NCBI GenBank assembly: GCA_020630735.1
Contig: JAHDIP010000015.1
Coordinates: forward strand, 1 to 49,067
Length of the DNA: 49,067 nucleotides
Direction of reading: 5' to 3'
Source of the DNA: Saprospiraceae bacterium
GTDB taxonomy: Bacteria > Bacteroidota > Bacteroidia > Chitinophagales > Saprospiraceae
Positions 43,889 to 49,067 of this stretch are shown here, in pieces (positions within the stretch are counted from its first letter, which is position 1; each line of letters opens with the position of its first letter). Below the pieces are notes generated by a model. That model did no database searches. It saw only the letters and a list, made by a program, of their open reading frames with translations, and was not told the DNA's origin. Position numbers and translations under genes: made by a program.

Positions 43889-44051
43889 ACGACCTTGACT
43901 AAGGAATAGGCATATGAGGGAATGATTAAGCTGATTCTTTTTTAGTATCGTGCAAAAGGTGCTGTTAAAAACAGCGAAATATAAAAGCGTAGTTGAAAAC
44001 TATGCTTAGCAGATATAGTTGTTTTTTGGCAAAATGAAAAATTTTAAACAA

Positions 44052-46613
44052 ATGAAGTTAGTATATCTTTCTATTTGTTGTCTACTTTTAAGTATGACAC
44101 TTTTAGCTTGTGTTCAGAGTGATACCAATGCTGTAATAAAAAAAGTACCCTACTCTATCGAACTAAAAAACTGGGAATTCAGACGTGCACCTAAGGGTAA
44201 ATGGTTTAAAACATCGGTGCCGACTAGTGTACATGCAGCCTTATATGACGATAATGAAATAGAAGATCCGTTCTACAGAAATAATGAAAAAAAACTACAA
44301 TGGATCGAAGACGAAAACTGGGAGTTCCAATCAACTTTTGACCTTGATTCTGTTTTTTTTAAGCGTGATTTTGTCTATCTCAATTTTGAAGGATTAGATA
44401 CCTATGCAGATATTTATTTAAATGGTGAAAAACTTGGTGCCGCAGATAATATGTTTCGTTCGTGGCGATACGATGTCAAAAACAAACTAAAAACAAAAAA
44501 CAATTTACTCCACCTTGTTTTCTACTCTGCTACTAAAAAAGATGATCGAAAAATGGCAGAGCTTGGTTATGAACTACCAGGCGGCAAACGGGTATTTACT
44601 CGAAAGGCACAATTTCATTATGGCTGGGATTGGGGACCACGATTTGTCACTACAGGCATTTGGAAATCTGTACAATTAAAATCATTCGATGATGCACATT
44701 TCGAAGATGTCTATATTCAACAAAAAGAACTGACCGATGAATCTGCCAATATTGAAGCTCAACTTAAGATCAATTCTCAACATTATCAGGAAGCAAAAGT
44801 GGCGGTAACAGTAGGAGATGAATATGTTGAAAAAAATGTCTCATTAGCAAAAGGCATAAATACTATTTCTCTTGATGTAAACATTACTGATCCTATTAGG
44901 TGGTGGTCAAATGGATTAGGTGAGCCTCATTTATATCCTGTAAAAACGACATTAAGCATCAATAGAAAAATGGCAGATATGGATCAGAAAAAAATTGGTC
45001 TACGTACTATAGAGCTAGTAACCGAAAAAGATGAAAAAGGAGAAAGTTTTTATTTCAAATTAAACGGAATTCCTGTTTTCATGAAAGGTGCCAACTATAT
45101 CCCTCAAGATATTTTTCATACTAGAGTAACGAAAGATGATTACAAAAAACTAATCGAACAAGTTGTCATTTCAAATATGAATATGCTTCGTGTTTGGGGA
45201 GGAGGCATTTATGAACAAGAACTCTTCTATGAATTATGTGATAAAAATGGAATTCTTGTTTGGCAAGATTTCATGTTTGCTTGCGCCATGTATCCGAGCG
45301 ATGCTGACTTTTTAGAAAACATTAAACTAGAGGCGGAAGAAAATGTTCGGCGCTTGCGCAATCACCCAAGTATTGCACTTTGGTGTGGTAATAATGAAAA
45401 TTCGGAAGGTTGGCACCGTTGGGGCTGGCAAGCTAATTTCGGAAAACGAAAAAAAGAGACGATAGCTCAAGGCTACGATAAAGTATTCAAAGAAATATTA
45501 CCTGCCACCGTAAAAACTCTATCGCCTGATATTGCCTATTGGGAATCTTCACCAAAATATGGTAGAGGCAATCCGCAACATCAATTTGAAGGCGATGCAC
45601 ATTATTGGGGCGTTTGGCACGATGCAGAGCCTTTCGAAATGTTCGAACAAAAAGTACCTCGTTTTATGAGTGAATTTGGTTTTCAATCTTTTCCAGAATT
45701 AAAAAACATTGAAAGTTTTACGGAAGAAGAAGATCATGCTATCGACTCTGAAGTAATGCTCGTTCACCAAAAACACCCAAGAGGTAACAAGCTCATCAAA
45801 GAATATATGGAACGGGACTATAATACACCTAAAGACTTTGAACACTTTTTATATGTCAGCCAGCTATTACAAGCTGAAGGTATGCGAATAGGTATTGAGG
45901 CACATCGCCGTGCGATGCCTTATTGTATGGGATCGCTTTATTGGCAACTAAATGACTGTTGGCCAGTAGCTTCTTGGTCGAGTATAGATTATTATGGTCA
46001 TTGGAAAGCATTACAATATTATGCGAAACAATCATTTGAACCATTAATTACTTCCCCTACCCTTTTTGAAGACAGTCTACATGTCTATCTCGTTTCTGAT
46101 TTGCAAGAGACAGTAAATGCTGAATTACGCATTACAGCAATGGATTTTCAAGGTACGGAATTGGCAAAAGCGAGTATTCCTGTTACTATTAGCCCTAATA
46201 ATAGTTCAATTTACTATCGTGAAAAAGTAAGTGAGTTGCTCAATGGACATGCAAAAGATAATATTGTTTTCGATATTAGACTGAATGATGAAGAAACCAA
46301 TTTGCTATACCAACGCAATTTTTACCTGGAAAAGCCAAAAAAGCTTCAATTGCCTATTACTGATATTAAAAAAGAAATCCTAAAAAATGATACAGGATTT
46401 AGTATTAAATTGAAAAGCGATCAGTTGGCAAAAAATGTTTATATCAGTAGCCCTAGAGCTGGGTTTTTCAGTAATAATTTTTTCGATATTCTTCCTAATC
46501 AACCAGTTACGATCAATTTTGTACCTAGCGAACAAATGGAAGACTTTGGTGAAGATTTGAATATTATTTCACTTGTAGACAGCTATGAAGTTAAGAAAAA
46601 TAAAAAAAAGTAA
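44052..46613 (+). CDS. Beta-mannosidase-type glycoside hydrolase family 2 lipoprotein
   Basis: An 853-residue exported enzyme that likely removes terminal beta-mannose from oligosaccharides. The lipoprotein signal peptide is MKLVYLSICCLLLSMTLLA-C, which argues for ATG 44052 over ATG 44034 and TTG 44019. GH2 parts: N-terminal jelly-roll sugar-binding domain (about 25-200, WEFQSTFDL...FEGLDTYADIYLNGE), immunoglobulin-like domain, then the TIM barrel with VWGGGIYEQELFYELCDKNG, the acid/base Glu449 in GNNENSEGW and the nucleophile Glu541 in MSEFGFQSFP. C-terminal beta domains complete it. It probably acts in the periplasm or on the cell surface in glycan use. No SusC/SusD genes are near. Confidence 0.9.
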   Translation: MKLVYLSICCLLLSMTLLACVQSDTNAVIKKVPYSIELKNWEFRRAPKGKWFKTSVPTSVHAALYDDNEIEDPFYRNNEKKLQWIEDENWEFQSTFDLDSVFFKRDFVYLNFEGLDTYADIYLNGEKLGAADNMFRSWRYDVKNKLKTKNNLLHLVFYSATKKDDRKMAELGYELPGGKRVFTRKAQFHYGWDWGPRFVTTGIWKSVQLKSFDDAHFEDVYIQQKELTDESANIEAQLKINSQHYQEAKVAVTVGDEYVEKNVSLAKGINTISLDVNITDPIRWWSNGLGEPHLYPVKTTLSINRKMADMDQKKIGLRTIELVTEKDEKGESFYFKLNGIPVFMKGANYIPQDIFHTRVTKDDYKKLIEQVVISNMNMLRVWGGGIYEQELFYELCDKNGILVWQDFMFACAMYPSDADFLENIKLEAEENVRRLRNHPSIALWCGNNENSEGWHRWGWQANFGKRKKETIAQGYDKVFKEILPATVKTLSPDIAYWESSPKYGRGNPQHQFEGDAHYWGVWHDAEPFEMFEQKVPRFMSEFGFQSFPELKNIESFTEEEDHAIDSEVMLVHQKHPRGNKLIKEYMERDYNTPKDFEHFLYVSQLLQAEGMRIGIEAHRRAMPYCMGSLYWQLNDCWPVASWSSIDYYGHWKALQYYAKQSFEPLITSPTLFEDSLHVYLVSDLQETVNAELRITAMDFQGTELAKASIPVTISPNNSSIYYREKVSELLNGHAKDNIVFDIRLNDEETNLLYQRNFYLEKPKKLQLPITDIKKEILKNDTGFSIKLKSDQLAKNVYISSPRAGFFSNNFFDILPNQPVTINFVPSEQMEDFGEDLNIISLVDSYEVKKNKKK

Positions 46614-46680
46614 AAAAAACGCCAAGCCAACCAACCCTTTTATCAACTCCTATCGTTGTTAAGAGCAAATAGTACTTCTA

Positions 46681-46741
46681 GAAGTTGTTTAAGAAAGTGA
46701 GTACTGAGATTAGAAACCAGTAGCAGTATTTAAACAACTTC
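46681..46741. repeat. MITE-like element, family 2, with inverted ends and CTA flanks
   Basis: GAAGTTGTTTAA (46681-46692) and TTAAACAACTTC (46730-46741) are perfect 12-base inverted ends of a 61-base element. Both sides are flanked by CTA (46678-46680 and 46742-46744), which looks like a 3-base target duplication. Left and right ends match the degenerate element at 28278-28357. It lies 13 bases before the sigma factor ATG, so it forms most of that gene's leader or promoter region. Confidence 0.55.
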
Positions 46742-46754
46742 CTAATTAACATTT

Positions 46755-47321
46755 ATGAAGTTTACGCCAAATAGCAAAGACGAAGACCTAATAATAGGTT
46801 GCAAGCAGGAAAATCGGCTTGCTCAAAAATACCTCTACCAAAGATATTTTGGTAAGATGTTAGGGATTTGTATGCGCTATACCAAAAACCGTGAAGAAGC
46901 GACAGAAGTGCTCAACATGGCTTTTTATAAGGTGCTCACTTCATTAGATCAATACAAACCTACGGGTTCATTTGCAGGATGGATTGCTAGAATCGTATTT
47001 AATACATCTATAGATCATATCCGAAAACAAGCAACATATAAAAAAGTCATTGATCTAAATGCGGAACGAGAATTGCCTATTCAAAATACTGCATTAGACA
47101 ATTTAGCAACCGAAGAATTATTTGCCGTTATTCAGCAATTACCTCCTTCTAGTCAAAGCGTTTTTTGTCTTTATGTAATTGATGGGTATAAACACCGAGA
47201 AATAGCCGAACAATTAAATATTAGTGAAGGTACCTCTAAGTGGCATTTAGCAACTGCTAGGAAACAACTTAAAGAATTATTACAAAATCTTAACCGACAA
47301 CGATCAAATGTAAGTATATGA
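46755..47321 (+). CDS. ECF-type RNA polymerase sigma-70 factor
   Basis: A 188-residue ECF sigma factor. Region 2 spans about 20-92 (YLYQRYFGKMLGICMRYTKN, then GSFAGWIARIVFNTSIDHIR) and region 4 about 118-176 (FAVIQQLPPSSQSVFCLYVI, then HREIAEQLNISEGTSKWHL), the latter the helix-turn-helix that reads the -35-like element. The stop overlaps the start of the next gene by four bases (ATGA), the usual pairing of a sigma with its regulator. A MITE-like element lies directly before the start. Confidence 0.93.
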   Translation: MKFTPNSKDEDLIIGCKQENRLAQKYLYQRYFGKMLGICMRYTKNREEATEVLNMAFYKVLTSLDQYKPTGSFAGWIARIVFNTSIDHIRKQATYKKVIDLNAERELPIQNTALDNLATEELFAVIQQLPPSSQSVFCLYVIDGYKHREIAEQLNISEGTSKWHLATARKQLKELLQNLNRQRSNVSI

Positions 47322-48640
47322 ACACATTTAATCAAAATTCAGAACACAATCTCCGTAATAGAATGAACTCGCATGAGTTCGACTTCGATCCTAGTGCTTG
47401 GGACGATATGGAGCAACTATTGGATAAAAAGAAGCCTAGAGGTGGAGCTGCTTGGTATTTTAGTTTTCCATTCCTAGCAATTGGTATAGCTACTCTTACA
47501 CTCGCTGTTTGCCTTTCTACGTTTAGTAATAACTCAGGGCAAAATAATATAACTACGAATACAAATAATACAGTACAAAGCACTACTGTAGAAAACGCAA
47601 ATTCAACAAATACCACTACGACCTCAAATACGACTACCTCAAATGTATTGATCGAAAACTCGACTCTAGTAACAGATGAAACAAATACAACCAATACATC
47701 TAACCGTAAAACGACTAGCTCTACGAATGCAACGGCTAGTTCAATCATAGAAAAAGCTTCGGGCATAATTAATGAAGCTACTACAACACCAACAAAAAAT
47801 ATAAGCAAGGAAACAGTACCCCTAACACCGTTTTTAAATGAACAATTACCAAAGTCATCTCCTGTTATTAGAAAGGCGATTCCTTTAATAATTGAAGACG
47901 AAGCGGAAGAAATGAAAGTGACACCTACGAGTCCTGCTACTGCACCAGTTATTCGATTTAATGAAAAGACACAAGAGTTTGAGTTATTGGAAACAAAGAA
48001 TATTCCTTTATTAGAGATTGAAGAAAAAGAAGAAGAGATCGATGTCAGAAAAGAAATTGCTCAACGTAAATTTGATGCAGGGTTATTGGTAGGAACAGGC
48101 TACACTACTTCTGCTAATGGTCCTATCGACCGAGGAACAATTTCTCCTACAATCGGTGCTTTTGTCAACTACGATATCAATGACAAACTAAGTCTTCAAG
48201 TAGAAGCATTGGTTAAACCATTTTTTACCTCCACTTCTCTTTTGAGTAATCCTTCAGCAAACGAAAATCTATTTGATACAACTATTGTCAATTTGCCTCA
48301 AGAATATAACTACGTTAATAAAGAACTAAAAACAGTTATAGAATTACCTGTTACTATTAAATACAATGTGAATAAACGCAATGCCATTTTTGCTGGTATT
48401 CGACCAACATTGATCCGAACGAAACAAAAAATAGTTGATGCTTTTAGCTCAAATTTAGATTCAAGAAATTCAATTTCAACTCGTGATGATATTGCTGTCA
48501 CGCTCGGAATCGAACGCCAATTGACTAAAAAAGTATCTATGGATGTTCGCTACAGCCAAGGTTTGATCGACCAAGATAAAGATGATGATAAAAAGAATCT
48601 AAACTCAGATATATTCCTAGCATTGAAATACGCTTTTTAA
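47318..48640 (+). CDS. Anti-sigma-like membrane protein fused to an outer-membrane beta-barrel domain
   Basis: A 440-residue protein. Residues 1-45 are cytoplasmic and include HEFDFDPSAWDDMEQLLDKK, an N-terminal motif common in Bacteroidota proteins encoded after ECF sigma genes. One transmembrane helix follows (about 47-68, YFSFPFLAIGIATLTLAVCL). Residues 70-160 are a Thr/Asn/Ser-rich linker, 160-245 a proline- and glutamate-containing linker, and 250-440 alternating strands that end in LALKYAF with a terminal Phe, typical of PorT-like outer-membrane barrels. The protein could thus span from inner to outer membrane and hold the sigma factor. Overlap with the sigma gene supports co-function; anti-sigma activity is inference. 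Confidence 0.7.
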   Translation: MNTFNQNSEHNLRNRMNSHEFDFDPSAWDDMEQLLDKKKPRGGAAWYFSFPFLAIGIATLTLAVCLSTFSNNSGQNNITTNTNNTVQSTTVENANSTNTTTTSNTTTSNVLIENSTLVTDETNTTNTSNRKTTSSTNATASSIIEKASGIINEATTTPTKNISKETVPLTPFLNEQLPKSSPVIRKAIPLIIEDEAEEMKVTPTSPATAPVIRFNEKTQEFELLETKNIPLLEIEEKEEEIDVRKEIAQRKFDAGLLVGTGYTTSANGPIDRGTISPTIGAFVNYDINDKLSLQVEALVKPFFTSTSLLSNPSANENLFDTTIVNLPQEYNYVNKELKTVIELPVTIKYNVNKRNAIFAGIRPTLIRTKQKIVDAFSSNLDSRNSISTRDDIAVTLGIERQLTKKVSMDVRYSQGLIDQDKDDDKKNLNSDIFLALKYAF

Positions 48641-48658
48641 TCCTTAAAATTTATTGTT

Positions 48659-49051
48659 ATGAAAAACTTATTTCTCCTACTAACTTTAGTAGGGCTGACA
48701 TTCTTTTCTTGTAAAGAAAAAGAATCTGTCGAACCTACAACAACTACGCACGAACTAGACGGTACTTGGAACTTGATTTCTGTTACTTGTGAATGTCCAC
48801 CTGTACTCTTAGAAAGTGGTGAACACCAATGGACGTTTGATATTGCGAACAGTAGCCTTGAAGTCGTCAATAATGCTTCTGAAGAGTTTCATACGATTCC
48901 TGATGAGGGTAGTTATACTATCGAGATAAATACTGAAACACAAAAACTAATTTTCCTAGAAGTAGAATATGATTATACTTTCGAAAATGACAAACTTTTC
49001 GTCTCTGACCATCCAGAAGTTGATGGTCCTATGATCGAATTTATTAGATAA
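48659..49051 (+). CDS. Lipocalin-like lipoprotein
   Basis: A 130-residue lipoprotein: signal peptide with lipobox LTFFSC (Cys18). After a short Thr-rich spacer comes a beta-rich domain (about 33-128) that starts ELDGTWNLISVTC, the common opening of lipocalin-like domains, and ends MIEFIR. The ligand is unknown. It lies 18 bases after the barrel fusion gene and may belong to the same operon and perhaps to the regulon sensed by it. It is complete within the window. Confidence 0.75.
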   Translation: MKNLFLLLTLVGLTFFSCKEKESVEPTTTTHELDGTWNLISVTCECPPVLLESGEHQWTFDIANSSLEVVNNASEEFHTIPDEGSYTIEINTETQKLIFLEVEYDYTFENDKLFVSDHPEVDGPMIEFIR

Positions 49052-49067
49052 GATTCCTGTAGTAAAT

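Larger units (their letters stand above)
43621..44051. other. Structured intergenic region before the beta-mannosidase
   Basis: About 430 bases without a credible gene. It contains an imperfect tandem repeat (43711-43757), a GC-rich run of hairpins (43763-43823), two further hairpins (43961-43975, GCTGTT/AACAGC; 43985-44007, ten base pairs with a GAA loop), and a 28-base direct repeat of the mannosidase start region (43861 and 44029). No promoter box of the TAnnTTTG type was found. Confidence 0.5.

Noticed and set aside
43621-44018. A tRNA or known riboswitch in the structured region before the mannosidase
   Set aside because: No acceptor/anticodon/T-arm pattern or known riboswitch core can be read; the hairpins are simple and independent.
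47332-47808. A 158-codon minus-strand frame opposite the start of the anti-sigma-like gene
   Set aside because: It is the antisense of a Thr/Asn-rich repeat-like stretch, giving a valine- and phenylalanine-rich translation; the plus-strand gene overlaps the sigma factor as expected and is the real one.

Overview
The window is AT-rich chromosomal DNA of a Bacteroidota bacterium. Several things show this: start-proximal promoter boxes of the Bacteroidota type TAnnTTTG (reading CAAAnnTA where the gene is on the minus strand), exported proteins whose signal peptides end in ...SAQ, very few Shine-Dalgarno sites, families largely confined to this phylum, and the order rplQ-carA-eno-divIC next to the alpha operon. 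A marine or gliding Saprospiria-like organism is my best guess, but that is inference.

Layout. 1-3100: small accessory genes (DUF2059-like exported protein, YdeI-type protein, DUF547 protein, a tail-anchored unknown) around a dispersed non-coding repeat. 3154-26381, all minus strand: one long block that, in transcription order, runs rpsL-rpsG-fusA-rpsJ-rplC-rplD-rplW-rplB-rpsS-rplV-rpsC-rplP-rpmC-rpsQ-rplN-rplX-rplE-rpsN-rpsH-rplF-rplR-rpsE-rpmD-rplO-secY-map-infA-rpmJ-rpsM-rpsK-rpsD-rpoA-rplQ, then carA, eno, divIC and sucD. The block carries internal promoter-like boxes and several strong intercistronic RNA hairpins, the most striking being a three-hairpin leader abutting the rpoA start codon.

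26557-35700: accessory region with a GNAT acetyltransferase, a possible permuted papain-like protein, an overlapping pair of transglutaminase-like/DUF3857 exported proteins (one with an intact catalytic triad, one without), glutamate racemase, an SH3-domain protein, a cysteine-rich exported protein and a Nudix hydrolase. 36000-43620: a lipid locus in which a cystathionine-beta-synthase-like enzyme, two short-chain dehydrogenases, a CREST-like seven-helix membrane protein, an alkylglycerol-monooxygenase-like hydroxylase, an alpha-oxoamine synthase and a two-domain VOC protein lie in one direction. The first enzyme, the synthase and at least one reductase match the three steps of capnine (sulfonolipid) biosynthesis: cysteate formation, condensation with a fatty acyl group, and ketone reduction. 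44052-49051: an exported beta-mannosidase, an ECF sigma factor overlapping an unusual anti-sigma-like/outer-membrane-barrel fusion, and a lipocalin-like lipoprotein.

Two families of short mobile-looking non-coding elements are present, each in two copies (2223-2373 with 33242-33429; 28278-28357 with 46681-46741). No tRNA, rRNA, CRISPR array, transposase or prophage gene was found. All family assignments come from reading motifs by eye; no database search was run.
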